From: Bacteroidota bacterium
GTDB taxonomy: Bacteria > Bacteroidota > Bacteroidia > Chitinophagales > Chitinophagaceae
NCBI GenBank assembly: GCA_013287475.1
Contig: JABDDT010000013.1
Location: 1 to 58,964, forward strand
DNA: 58,964 nucleotides
Direction of reading: 5' to 3'
This document shows positions 26,080-34,143 of this stretch, piece by piece (position 1 is the first letter of the stretch; every line of letters starts with the position of its first letter). The notes under the pieces were generated by a model. It worked only from the letters and a program-made list of their open reading frames with translations, had not been told where the DNA came from and ran no database searches. The position numbers and the translations under genes were made by a program.

Positions 26080-26110
26080 TTTAATCCGTTTCCCTAGAAT
26101 TACTAAAAAC
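26080..26110 (+). repeat. Interspersed repeat, copy D (core only)
   Basis: The 31-base core begins TTTAATCCGTTTCCCT and ends ATTACTAAAAAC, identical to copies B and C. The upstream DNA (spacer of the lipoprotein gene) does not align with the longer repeat, so this copy is truncated to its core. Confidence 0.75.
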
Positions 26111-26173
26111 TGGAAAATTCTATTTATGAATTATCTTACATACCAGCATTGCAGCAATGAATGTCTTGCTACT

Positions 26174-26617
26174 TCATTCATCTTTCATCATTTCCCAAAT
26201 GCCTGTTGAAAATTGGACAAGTGAGCCATCAAAATATAGTCTTTCGTTTGAAATAATTTCCCAATTTCCCCTGAATGAATTTGTTGATTTATCGTATTGA
26301 CCATTGTAGCTGAGTCGAGGTCTTTGGCCAGTTGTCTGAGGATATAAATTTCCTTCCTCATCAATAGAATGATATTGCTCATATTCCTTAGTAAAACTTA
26401 TGAAGGTGTGATCAGTAAAGCCTCTAATTTTCGATACTTCAAAACTTGACCCCATTCCTTCTAAGTCAGCGCATGTCCCTTCAAATTCTCCATTATCTGA
26501 ATGTTTTAAAAAAAGCCTAAACTCAACTTTTTCACCAGAGAGTTTATCTCCGTATTGAGTTCCATACTCAAAAAAGCCTTTCCATTGTCCTGTCATTGAA
26601 ATTGTCATTAGTGACAT
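26174..26617 (-). CDS. Hypothetical beta-rich protein
   Basis: The protein has 147 residues without a signal peptide. It is strand-rich (TGQWKGFFEYGTQYGDKLSG, VEFRLFLKH, FRGNWEIISNERLYFDGSLV) and resembles an avidin/lipocalin-like small barrel, but I cannot name the family. The start may be the internal Met at 26596 (MTGQWKG). It is the last gene of the island before the tRNA-Arg end. Confidence 0.5.
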   Translation of the reverse strand: MSLMTISMTGQWKGFFEYGTQYGDKLSGEKVEFRLFLKHSDNGEFEGTCADLEGMGSSFEVSKIRGFTDHTFISFTKEYEQYHSIDEEGNLYPQTTGQRPRLSYNGQYDKSTNSFRGNWEIISNERLYFDGSLVQFSTGIWEMMKDE

Positions 26618-26715
26618 GTCATATAAGAAATAGCATATAAGTGTGCGCTCAGTGAAATTCTACCATACAAGATTAGATAATTTGTTCTATTGAAAATGTC
26701 AATGTTTTAAATAAA

Positions 26716-26742
26716 AAAACCCCCATTTTACTGGAGGTTTTC
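26716..26742 (-). terminator. Hairpin terminator, minus strand
   Basis: Arms AAAACCCCCA and TGGAGGTTTT have one internal mismatch and are followed on the minus strand by a run of seven T. It would stop transcription running from the tRNA side into the island. Confidence 0.55.
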
Positions 26743-26814
26743 CTTCTCAATTAAGTCCTTAAAAAGTCCCCTTTTTGTCCCCTTCCTTCATAACCAATTA
26801 TCTCTCAATATCAG

Positions 26815-26833
26815 TTGTGACCCCGTCAGGATT
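26815..26833. other. att-like duplicate of the tRNA-Arg 3' end
   Basis: TTGTGACCCCGTCAGGATT is identical to 26977-26995, which covers the last 16 bases of the tRNA-Arg gene plus three bases after it. Duplication of a tRNA 3' end beside an accessory region is the usual footprint of tyrosine-recombinase integration. No integrase gene is seen. Confidence 0.6.
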
Positions 26834-26876
26834 TTTATAAAGATCCATTTCGCATTGGCCTTACTCAAATCTCTTC

Positions 26877-26905
26877 AGGCCGCTTACGCGGCCTGGGTCT
26901 TTTTA
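26877..26905 (+). terminator. Hairpin terminator, plus strand
   Basis: A perfect 7-bp stem (AGGCCGC/GCGGCCT, loop TTAC) is followed by GGGTCTTTTTAG. It would terminate rightward transcription from the island. Confidence 0.6.
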
Positions 26906-26950
26906 GTTTGTCCGCTCCGGCGAATAAATTCGCCTCGCTTCCAAACAAAA

Positions 26951-26978
26951 AAGCCCTTCGGCTGCGCCGAAGAGCTTT
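26951..26978 (-). terminator. tRNA-Arg terminator
   Basis: The stem CTTCGGC/GCCGAAG with loop TGC is extended by AAGC/GCTT and, on the minus strand, followed by a T6 run. It is placed directly after the 3' end of tRNA-Arg. Confidence 0.8.
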
Positions 26979-26979
26979 G

Positions 26980-27053
26980 TGACCCCGTCAGGATTCAAAC
27001 CTGAAACCTTTTGATCCGTAGTCAAATACTCTATTCAGTTGAGCTACGGGGCC
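26980..27053 (-). tRNA. tRNA-Arg (anticodon ACG)
   Basis: The minus strand folds into a cloverleaf of 74 bases. The acceptor stem GGCCCCG pairs with CGGGGTC, the D-arm contains AGCTCAACTGAATAGAGT, and the anticodon loop CTACGGA sits on the stem TTTGA/TCAAA. The T-arm contains GGTTTGAATCC. The discriminator is A and CCA is not encoded. Its 3' end is the duplicated att-like sequence, so the accessory region at 18.2-26.9 kb lies on the side where integrative elements insert. Confidence 0.92.
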
Positions 27054-27218
27054 ATCCCGGCCGGAAAATTGTAGATTTCCCTGCGCTAAGGGCGGCAAAT
27101 ATACTTAAAAAATTTGAGCAAAAAACCTGCTTGTTCCCTCTCACACCCCTGATATTTATTGTATTGTTGCTAACATTTTCCCCTGATGAAATCTGGCATC
27201 GCCCCGGGTCCCCAAATC

Positions 27219-28502
27219 ATGCGTAAAATCAGTGTTCTGCCATTGGCAGCAGTGATTTTCTTTACGGTATCAGGCGGCCCTTACGGTCTTGAACCCCTTA
27301 TCGGTTACGCAGGCAGTTATTCCATTCCCCTCTTAATGCTCACACCGTTAATGTGGGATATACCCATGATACTGGTCGTGCTGGAACTCAACAGCATGAT
27401 GCCCGTTGAAGGTGGCTATTACGAATGGGTGAAAAAAGGATTGGGTATAAAATGGGCATTCATGGAAGGTTGCTGGACCTGGCTTTATTCATTTGTTGAT
27501 CTGGCGATTTATCCGGTTTTATTTGTGGAATACGCTGCATTTTTTTTCCCGCAGATTGAATTGTATAAAACACCGGTATGCCTGATCATGATCTGGCTTA
27601 TTGCTTTTTTAAATATACGTGGTATCGTACTCGTCGGCAGTACCGCCATGTTTCTGATGGTAGCCGTCATGATTCCTTTTATCATTTTATATTTCAAGGG
27701 ATTTTTACATCCGGGTTTTTCAGGTCCTCATCCACATGCCGGACTGACTTCACTAAGTCTCGCACTTTTTACCATCATGTGGAATTGCATCGGCTGGGAT
27801 AATGCAACAACATATGCAGGCGAGGTGAATCGTCCCGTGCGTTCTTACCTGAAGGCGATCATCCTTGCCTTTAGTGCCGTATATATTTTTTATATTTCTT
27901 TCACCTACCTGGCCATTCATTCCGGAATTTCCGCTTCTGTGTTTGCAGAAAAAGGCATCCCATATCTTGGAATGCTGATCGGCGGAAAATTTCTGGGAGG
28001 AGTACTCTCTATTGGCGGAATGGCCAGCACAGTAGGAATTTTTTGTGCAGTCATACTTTCTGTTTCGAGGGTGCCTGCCGTTATGGGTAAAGACGAAGTA
28101 TTGCCGAAAATATTTACCAGATTGAATAAGAAATATCAAACCCCCTATATTTCTATCATCGCCTGTGCCTGTATAATTAGCATTCTTATCCTGAATCCAC
28201 TTGCAGATCTTTTCATCATGGATATCTGCTTATATACTGCCGGGATAGTTTTGGAATTTGCAGCATTGATTCACCTTCGTAAAATTGCCGCAGATCACGA
28301 ACGGCCTTTCCGGATTCCGTTGAAGAGAAATGGTCTTGTCTTGCTTTTTCTATTGCCCGTGATCGTTTTCTCTGTTGCACTTACTGGTGCTTTATTCGGA
28401 TCTGAAGAATACCGACATGCCGCCCTGATTGCCATTGCAGCTATCATCTCCGCTCCTCTTGCCTGGATCTTTGTTCGTTACAAAGTAAAAATTAAAAATT
28501 AA
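27219..28502 (+). CDS. APC-superfamily amino acid/polyamine permease
   Basis: I placed the start at 27219 (MRKISVLPLAAVIFF), which begins just before the first membrane helix; an upstream Met at 27186 adds only 11 polar residues. The protein has about 12 hydrophobic segments. The first helix carries the APC signature FFTVSGGPYGLEPLIGYAGS, and MPVEGGYYEWVKKGLG follows helix 2. The family moves amino acids or polyamines by proton or sodium coupling, or by exchange. The substrate cannot be read. It might supply hydroxyproline or another amino acid, but it is separated from the catabolic operon by the island. Its last codons lie in an inverted AT-rich repeat. Confidence 0.85.
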   Translation: MRKISVLPLAAVIFFTVSGGPYGLEPLIGYAGSYSIPLLMLTPLMWDIPMILVVLELNSMMPVEGGYYEWVKKGLGIKWAFMEGCWTWLYSFVDLAIYPVLFVEYAAFFFPQIELYKTPVCLIMIWLIAFLNIRGIVLVGSTAMFLMVAVMIPFIILYFKGFLHPGFSGPHPHAGLTSLSLALFTIMWNCIGWDNATTYAGEVNRPVRSYLKAIILAFSAVYIFYISFTYLAIHSGISASVFAEKGIPYLGMLIGGKFLGGVLSIGGMASTVGIFCAVILSVSRVPAVMGKDEVLPKIFTRLNKKYQTPYISIIACACIISILILNPLADLFIMDICLYTAGIVLEFAALIHLRKIAADHERPFRIPLKRNGLVLLFLLPVIVFSVALTGALFGSEEYRHAALIAIAAIISAPLAWIFVRYKVKIKN

Positions 28503-28561
28503 AAAGTCAAGCTTAAGGGGTTTAGCTTTTTTACTTTCGAATTATTACTTTTTACTTTTTT
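28482..28561. repeat. Inverted 7-mer repeat between convergent genes (TTAAAAA/ACTTTTT)
   Basis: The left arm (28482-28515) is built from GTAAAAA, TTAAAAA and TTAAAAA and ends AAGTCAAGCTT. The right arm (28524-28561) has AGCTTTTTTACTTT and then ACTTTTTACTTTTTT. The arms pair around a short AAGGGGTT loop. The repeat covers the last codons of both convergent genes and probably serves as a bidirectional terminator. It has the same layout as the other inverted short-repeat loci. Confidence 0.6.
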
Positions 28562-29229
28562 GCAAACCAGTTCACAATAGGCTCTATCCATTCCTTATGT
28601 CCTTTGTAAATAAATCCGTGACTTAATCCCGTATGCAGCGTAATCTCGTAGTAACTTTTCACGTGAGTCCGTTTATCAAATAGCATATAGCAGGTGCCAT
28701 GCGGATCTGTTGCCTCAATGACAGACAGAAACTGACCGTACAATTCTGTGTTCAGGTAATCCTTATAATCCTCAGGCCAACATCCACCCATAATAACATA
28801 TTTCATTTTTTCGTTCTTAAGCTTTGAAGATACCCCCAGGGTGATGTTCCATCCTGAAGATGCCCCTACAACGAGTATTTGATCTGTCTTTATGCCGGCC
28901 TTCAACAGACTGTCTATTTGTTTCAATATTTTATTTACGTATACAGAATCATCAATTCCTTTCTTTCTTATTTCACTGATCACATAAAATCCCTGCTTTC
29001 TTAAAGAATCAAGAATATTGGAGTATTCATATGGTCCCCATTCAGGAACTGATTGATTGATGGCATTGTCTCCCAATTCAGTAACCACAGCTCCATGGAG
29101 ATAAAATAAATAATTTCCTGTCAGGTCAATCTTTGATGGAATGGATGAACCGATTGTCTGTCCAGAGACATCTGCAGTAGTAGTCAGAAGCAACATCACC
29201 CAAAAAATATATTGAGCGGCGTTTTTCAT
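28552..29229 (-). CDS. Secreted alpha/beta-hydrolase
   Basis: The protein has 225 residues with a signal peptide (about residues 1-24, ending VSGQ). The alpha/beta-hydrolase elements are FYLHGAVV (oxyanion region), the nucleophile elbow VVGASSGWNI, an acid in EATDPHGT and the His in LSHGFIYKGHKEW near the C-terminus. It is predicted to be a periplasmic serine esterase or peptidase-like hydrolase; the substrate is unknown. It follows the PQQ dehydrogenase by 29 bases on the same strand, so they are likely one transcript. Confidence 0.75.
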   Translation of the reverse strand: MKNAAQYIFWVMLLLTTTADVSGQTIGSSIPSKIDLTGNYLFYLHGAVVTELGDNAINQSVPEWGPYEYSNILDSLRKQGFYVISEIRKKGIDDSVYVNKILKQIDSLLKAGIKTDQILVVGASSGWNITLGVSSKLKNEKMKYVIMGGCWPEDYKDYLNTELYGQFLSVIEATDPHGTCYMLFDKRTHVKSYYEITLHTGLSHGFIYKGHKEWIEPIVNWFAKK

Positions 29230-29258
29230 TCATGTTTATATAATAATCAGATTACTTT

Positions 29259-31463
29259 TTACTTTGACAAAGCAAACGCCACATAACTATCCCCGGATGA
29301 TGTTTTCAGTTTTCCACCACCACAGGCAATTACCACAAATTGTTTCCCGTTGATTTCATAGGTTGCGGGTGTAGCGAATCCCGAATTGGGCAATGGTGTT
29401 TCCCACAAAAGTTCGCCGGTTCTTTTATTGAAGGCCCTGATTTTCCTGTCTTTGGTAGCTGCGATAAATAATAATCCTCCGGCAGTAATAACAGGTCCTC
29501 CATAATTTTCTGTTCCCGTTTGTGGCCTTCCGGCAAATGCGCTGTCCTCACCCAAAACAGTTTTCCATTTCACATCGCCGCTGTTTAAATCGATCGCGGT
29601 CAGTGTGCCCCAGGGTGGTGATAAGGCAGGCAGTCCGGATTTGGAAAGAAATTTATTATATCCTGAAATCGTATAGGGTACCTGTCTGAATTTTTCAAGC
29701 TCACTCAGTTCGTGATGGAATGGTTTATTCAATTCTGATTTTAAGTCCAGTACATAGGCTGCTATCGCTTCCTTCTCTTCCGGTTTTAAAAAAGTAAATG
29801 CCGGCATCATCCTTCTGCCAGCGCCAACGAATTGAATGAACTGATCCTTATTCATTTTTTTATCTTCATCCAGAATGGACGGATAGTTTCCCGAACCCTT
29901 CCTGTCTGCACCGTGGCATGACATGCAATTCTGAACATATAATCTTTGTCCTGCGGTACTATTATTTTCATTCGCCTTTGCATTATTATTTATTTCAATC
30001 ATCTTAAGAATCCAGGCCATTTCATTGGCATTAATATAAAGTGTGGCGTCTGAAGGGTCAACAGCGGGACCGCCCCACTCCGCTCCTCCGTCAAATCCCG
30101 GGAAAATGATGGTGCCTTCTTTTGATTCAGGTTTGAACAAGGTTCCTGTATGGTATCCTGCCAGTTTTGCTTTTACATCAGCAAATTCTTCCGGCGACAA
30201 ATAAGGATTAAGATCTTTTTCAGTGAATGACTGACGAACAAAAGCAGCAGGTTTTTGAGGAATGGGCTGGGTTGGCGAAAGCTTTTCTCCCACGAGACCT
30301 GTTACCGTATCTTCCGGCGTTTCAACAATGGGAAACAGAGGTTCCCCATTTGCGCGATTAAATAAAAATATAAAACCTGTCTTGGTAGTTTGTGCCACAG
30401 CATCGATGTCATTTCCATTGTGCCTGACCGTTAGAAGTACAGGTGCGGATGACGGATCCCAGTCCCAGGTATCATGATGAATATATTGATAATGCCATAT
30501 CTTTTTGCCGGTATTGGCATCCAGCGCCACCATGCAATCAGCGAACAGATCAGCGCCTCTTTTTTTACCTCCATAGAAATCCATGGAAGCCGAACCCAGG
30601 GGAATATATGCGATACCGGTCTTCTGATCGATGATCATTCCCATCCAGTTATTTGCTCCGCCCGTCATCTTCCATGCGTTTTTATCTTCCCATGAATCAT
30701 ATCCTTCTTCTCCCGGATAAGGGATGGTATGGAAAATCCACTCCTGCTTCCCCGTTCTTACATTATATGCACGAATATGTCCAGGTGCGGCATCCATGGA
30801 TTCTGAAACCCTCGTGCCCGTCAGCACGAGATCTTTATAAACCGTAGGAGCAGATGTTGCTGTTACAAAGAGATCAGAAGCATCAACTCCCAATCCTTCC
30901 CGCAGATCCACTTTCCCATTAATACCAAATGAATCTATGGCTTTTCCTGTCTTAGCGTTGACGGCACGAAGAAATGGTCCTGCTGTATAAAACAATCTTT
31001 CGTCATCTGCACCGTCCGTCCAGTAAGCGACGCCACGGTTGCTGTTTAAACCGAAATACATTCCTTTTCCTCCGGGAACACTGTCGAAGGGTTTATATTT
31101 CCATATTTCTTTCCCGGTTGATGCGTCCAATGCAAATAGTTTCTGTTGCGGAGAAGTTCCAAACAGGATCCCATTAATAATAATGGGATTGCATTGTATC
31201 TGCGAATGTGCTGCCGTATCTGCATCTCCCGTATGATAAGTCCACGCAACTGTGAGTTGTTTCACATTGGACGTGTCAATCTCGTTCAGGGAAGAATATT
31301 TGTTGCCGGAAGGATTTCCATTTACGGTTTTCCAGGTCTTGTATGGGTCGGGTTTGGTAGAGCAGGCGGATAGTAGAATGATAAGAACCGTTATAGCGGT
31401 TGACGGTTGGCGGTTGACAGTTGACGGTCTTTTATTTAACATCGACATGAATTTCATGCTCAT
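29259..31463 (-). CDS. PQQ-dependent dehydrogenase with cytochrome c domain, lipoprotein
   Basis: The protein has 734 residues. A hydrophobic segment with lipobox LSAC (residues 24-34) predicts a lipid anchor. The beta-propeller of quinoprotein alcohol/glucose dehydrogenases begins at WKTVNGNPSGNKYSSLNEID, with repeated LFALDASTGKEIWKY-type blades. A cytochrome c domain is inserted at about residues 500-590, with heme motif CMSCH and a Met ligand in GAGRRMMPAF; propeller blades then resume (LTAIDLNSGDVKWKT). The enzyme oxidises sugars or alcohols in the periplasm with PQQ and passes electrons to the heme. Oddity: residues 12-23 (RPSTVNRQPSTA) are encoded by a 7-bp tandem repeat that lengthens the signal peptide's N-region. 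Confidence 0.88.
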   Translation of the reverse strand: MSMKFMSMLNKRPSTVNRQPSTAITVLIILLSACSTKPDPYKTWKTVNGNPSGNKYSSLNEIDTSNVKQLTVAWTYHTGDADTAAHSQIQCNPIIINGILFGTSPQQKLFALDASTGKEIWKYKPFDSVPGGKGMYFGLNSNRGVAYWTDGADDERLFYTAGPFLRAVNAKTGKAIDSFGINGKVDLREGLGVDASDLFVTATSAPTVYKDLVLTGTRVSESMDAAPGHIRAYNVRTGKQEWIFHTIPYPGEEGYDSWEDKNAWKMTGGANNWMGMIIDQKTGIAYIPLGSASMDFYGGKKRGADLFADCMVALDANTGKKIWHYQYIHHDTWDWDPSSAPVLLTVRHNGNDIDAVAQTTKTGFIFLFNRANGEPLFPIVETPEDTVTGLVGEKLSPTQPIPQKPAAFVRQSFTEKDLNPYLSPEEFADVKAKLAGYHTGTLFKPESKEGTIIFPGFDGGAEWGGPAVDPSDATLYINANEMAWILKMIEINNNAKANENNSTAGQRLYVQNCMSCHGADRKGSGNYPSILDEDKKMNKDQFIQFVGAGRRMMPAFTFLKPEEKEAIAAYVLDLKSELNKPFHHELSELEKFRQVPYTISGYNKFLSKSGLPALSPPWGTLTAIDLNSGDVKWKTVLGEDSAFAGRPQTGTENYGGPVITAGGLLFIAATKDRKIRAFNKRTGELLWETPLPNSGFATPATYEINGKQFVVIACGGGKLKTSSGDSYVAFALSK

Positions 31464-31618
31464 TAAATTTTATGAAATTTATTCAATCTTTAGTAGTTCA
31501 ATTGAATTAATTTTAAATCCGTTATTTTTCAACTGTCAACTGTCAACTGTCAACTGTCAACTGTCAACTGTCAACTGTCAACTGTCAACCGTCAACCGTC
31601 AACTGTCAACCGTCAACG
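31397..31618. repeat. Inverted 7-mer arrays (CGGTTGA / CAACTGT) around the PQQ-dehydrogenase start
   Basis: The left arm (31397-31429) has four to five units of CGGTTGA/CGGTTGG/CAGTTGA. The right arm (about 31529-31618) has about twelve to thirteen units of CAACTGT/CAACCGT and runs to 8 bases before the stop of the upstream ketosynthase-like gene. The arms are reverse complements and enclose the start codon at 31463, which would lie in the loop of a long mRNA hairpin. Confidence 0.85.
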
Positions 31619-31625
31619 GATAAAA

Positions 31626-32669
31626 TCAGACTGCCGAAACAAGAATAAAAGCGTGCTGCGCTCCCCTGAAATTGTTGTAAATAAGTATTTTTCTTACGGG
31701 TTTGGTTGCTCCTCGTTTCTTTATAAGTAATTCCGGAATGGTTCCTGTCTCAAAGATCTGCATCGAAATCCAGCAGGCAAATGAAGATGCCGTACAGTAG
31801 TCACCGCAGAAATGTTTAAAGCGTGCAACTGGAACACATTTATCCATAGAAGATTCTACGATATCAATGTATGGCAACAGTCTTTCATCCCCGTCTTCTC
31901 CTGTCAGTAACAGATCAGGCCATTCTCCCGGCATGAAATTTTCTGAGAGAAATTTTTCCAGGGTCTTCAAAATTGTCAATGGATCTATACTGTGAATTGT
32001 TTTTACAGAATTCAGCCCGGCACTGGCTCCCATCTTTTGATTATTCATCATAACCATAAAAGCGCCTTCACCGGGAATGGTTCCTTTGGCTTTTGATTGA
32101 AAAAGATGGGTATTTAAAATCAGTTCATCACGAAAGCATCCTGCATTACGGTCAATATTATAATTGTAAGCGGATATTACATCCGTACTGCCCAGAAGAT
32201 ATCCCGCATCTTTATTTTCTTTAAGCAGCATCATAGTATCCATCAAAGCATTTTCAAACGCAAGGCCCCGGTGAACATGAGTAATATTGTAGTTATGATT
32301 TTTTGTAACAAGTGCGATCTGTGATGCAGCGGCATTGGATGTGCTCTGCACAAAATTGGCCGGTGTCAGCAGGCCTTCATTATATTCAACGATCTGATTC
32401 AGAAATTTGATACAGTCTTCCATCCCTCCATTGGCCGTTGCGATAATGATACCATCTGGTTGAGGAAATTTTTCCAGTATCGGAAGAGCGGCTCCTACGG
32501 CCATGCGCACGGACTTGCCCATCCTTCTCCTGGCAGCGGCGGGTATTCCCGGATAAGCTGGTTCCATTACTTCCAGCAAATTATTTTTTGATTCCCTGAT
32601 TTGATACAAATCCACTTCAGGAAAACTATTTTGTGGCGATATACAGACAGGTAAATGAAAATAAGCCAT
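31626..32669 (-). CDS. Beta-ketoacyl synthase-like protein lacking the active-site Cys (chain-length-factor-like)
   Basis: The protein has 347 residues with a thiolase/ketosynthase fold, but the nucleophile region reads NFVQSTSNAAASQIA with Ser/Thr-Asn in place of Cys. This QST(S/H)N motif is typical of ketosynthase partners in aryl-polyene and flexirubin clusters (ApeC-like, chain-length-factor-like). It presumably forms a heterodimer with the active ketosynthase encoded just upstream (gap of 3 bases) and sets polyene length. The N-terminus (MAYFHLPVCISPQNSF) is shorter than in a full FabF. It is the last gene of the pigment operon. Confidence 0.8.
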   Translation of the reverse strand: MAYFHLPVCISPQNSFPEVDLYQIRESKNNLLEVMEPAYPGIPAAARRRMGKSVRMAVGAALPILEKFPQPDGIIIATANGGMEDCIKFLNQIVEYNEGLLTPANFVQSTSNAAASQIALVTKNHNYNITHVHRGLAFENALMDTMMLLKENKDAGYLLGSTDVISAYNYNIDRNAGCFRDELILNTHLFQSKAKGTIPGEGAFMVMMNNQKMGASAGLNSVKTIHSIDPLTILKTLEKFLSENFMPGEWPDLLLTGEDGDERLLPYIDIVESSMDKCVPVARFKHFCGDYCTASSFACWISMQIFETGTIPELLIKKRGATKPVRKILIYNNFRGAQHAFILVSAV

Positions 32670-32672
32670 GCA

Positions 32673-33863
32673 TCAGGTTTTAGAAAAAATCAGTGTACTG
32701 CAATTACCTCCGAATCCAAAAGAATTCGACATGATATGTTGCATGGGCTTTTTAATAAATTGAAGCACCGGAATTAATCCTGTTTCGGGAATAGGATTCT
32801 GAAAGGATAAAGACGGATATAGTTCCTGGTGAACCAGGCTAAGTATGGAGTAAACAGCTTCAACGGCTCCTGCAGCGCCCAGGGTATGTCCTGTAAAGGA
32901 TTTAGTAGAAGAGAACGGAGGAACTTTTTCAAACAACCGGATCATTGCACGGCTTTCTGTTTCATCATTATTTTCCGTGCCCGTTCCATGGGCATTTATA
33001 TAATTGATATCTCTTTCATTCAATCCGCTGCTCTCTAATGCTTCCTTCATGGAAAGAAAAGGGCCCAGACCTTCGGGAGAATTGGAGGAAGGATGGTAAG
33101 CATCGTTCTTATTTCCAAAGCCCGATAATATTGCATATGACTTCTTCCCTTTGAGGTCCTCTTCTCTTTCCAGTACAAGAAATGCAGCGCCTTCTCCCAG
33201 ATTTAATCCGCTGCGATCCCTGTCGAAAGGAGCACAGGGTTTTGAAGAAAGAATATTCAATGCATTGAATCCGTTGATGGTAAATTTAGCGAGACTCTCT
33301 GCGCCACCCACGATCACTCGTCTTGCAAATCCATGTCGAATCAGTCGCGCTCCATATAAAATTGAATTGGCTGAAGAGGAACATGCCGTATTGATAGTAC
33401 TTATTTCTCCTGATATACCAAAGCGTTCCTGCATCGCCATCGTAACAGATGCATAATCATAGGAAGATAAATAAGGCGTTCCCCCACCTTTTGCATTGGC
33501 ATCATGATATAATTCATCCGTGAGACACATGCCGCCTACTGTGGTTGCACCAACCAGGGCTGTATCAGGTGAATGGATTGCTTCTTTTGTTAATCCACTG
33601 TCCTCGATGGCTTCTCCTGCTGCGTGTAATGCTAGTAATGAGGTTCGTGTAATTGTGGGATTCCGCCGGCCGAATATTTTTTTATTCAGTTCTTCGGTGG
33701 AATATTTTACTTCTGCAGATGGAAGCTTACCTGCGTGAGCCGTCTGGTAAAATTGAATATCTCCAATACCACTGCGTCCATGTTGAAGAGAAATCCTGTT
33801 TTCTTCTACAGAATCCCCAATCGCACTGATCAAACCCATGCCTGTAATAAAGATCCTGCTCAA
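32673..33863 (-). CDS. Beta-ketoacyl-ACP synthase (FabF-like) of the polyene cluster
   Basis: The protein has 396 residues with a complete catalytic triad: Cys161 in NTACSSSANS, His292 in NAHGTGTENND and His326 in SFTGHTLGAAGAVEA. It condenses malonyl-ACP with the growing chain on the ACP encoded directly upstream (10-base gap). Within the cluster it is the elongating ketosynthase that, with its Cys-less partner, builds a polyene. The equivalent in gamma-proteobacterial aryl-polyene clusters is ApeO/ApeR-like. It is cytoplasmic. Confidence 0.85.
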   Translation of the reverse strand: MSRIFITGMGLISAIGDSVEENRISLQHGRSGIGDIQFYQTAHAGKLPSAEVKYSTEELNKKIFGRRNPTITRTSLLALHAAGEAIEDSGLTKEAIHSPDTALVGATTVGGMCLTDELYHDANAKGGGTPYLSSYDYASVTMAMQERFGISGEISTINTACSSSANSILYGARLIRHGFARRVIVGGAESLAKFTINGFNALNILSSKPCAPFDRDRSGLNLGEGAAFLVLEREEDLKGKKSYAILSGFGNKNDAYHPSSNSPEGLGPFLSMKEALESSGLNERDINYINAHGTGTENNDETESRAMIRLFEKVPPFSSTKSFTGHTLGAAGAVEAVYSILSLVHQELYPSLSFQNPIPETGLIPVLQFIKKPMQHIMSNSFGFGGNCSTLIFSKT

Positions 33864-33873
33864 ATGACGCGGT

Positions 33874-34137
33874 TTACTTGGTTCGGTTTTTTTCTATAAA
33901 ATCTACCATTGTATTTATATCTGAAAGAATTTTTCTTCCTTCTTTCGGATCCTGGATATTGATACCATATTCGCGCGACAAAAGCACAATCAATTCAATG
34001 GAGTCAATGGAATCCAGGCCGAGACCTTCTCCGAATAATGGTTCATCATCTTTTATGTCTTCCGGTTTCACTGTGGTCAGGTTCAGAAAATGTATAATCT
34101 GTTCCTTTAACTGCCGTTTTAAATCAGCTGTCTCCAT
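33874..34137 (-). CDS. Acyl carrier protein
   Basis: The protein has 87 residues. The phosphopantetheine site is Ser43 in GLGLDSIDSIELIVLL, surrounded by the usual acidic helix II. It carries the growing aryl-polyene or alkyl chain; AcpS encoded at 41647-42021 in the same operon probably activates it. The gene starts 7 bases before the end of the ABC permease gene's stop region (gap of 6) and precedes the ketosynthase gene. Confidence 0.9.
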   Translation of the reverse strand: METADLKRQLKEQIIHFLNLTTVKPEDIKDDEPLFGEGLGLDSIDSIELIVLLSREYGINIQDPKEGRKILSDINTMVDFIEKNRTK

Positions 34138-34143
34138 ATTTAT

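Larger units (their letters stand above)
26618..26979. other. Gene-free island end with hairpins and att-like copy
   Basis: There is no gene. From left to right the stretch holds a hairpin with a minus-strand T run (26716-26742), two 11-mers (AAAAAGTCCCC and TTTTTGTCCCC, 26761-26782), a 19-base copy of the tRNA-Arg 3' end (26815-26833), a plus-strand terminator (26877-26905), the hairpin GGCGAATAAATTCGCC (26919-26934) and the tRNA terminator. Confidence 0.7.

Noticed and set aside
22075..26110. Integron attC array
   Set aside because: Genes between repeats are in mixed orientation, no integron integrase is present, and although TTAGAT and GTTAGAT-like boxes occur in the upstream part of the repeats there is no consistent RYYYAAC/GTTRRRY pair with a foldable arm. 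I kept only the neutral term cassette-like.
31529..31618. CRISPR array
   Set aside because: The repeated unit is 7 bp with no spacers between units; there are no cas genes in the window.
31252..31623. 123-codon plus-strand frame ending in repeated NCQLSTV
   Set aside because: It is antisense to the PQQ dehydrogenase and then reads through the CAACTGT array, which produces the repeated peptide; no coding support of its own.
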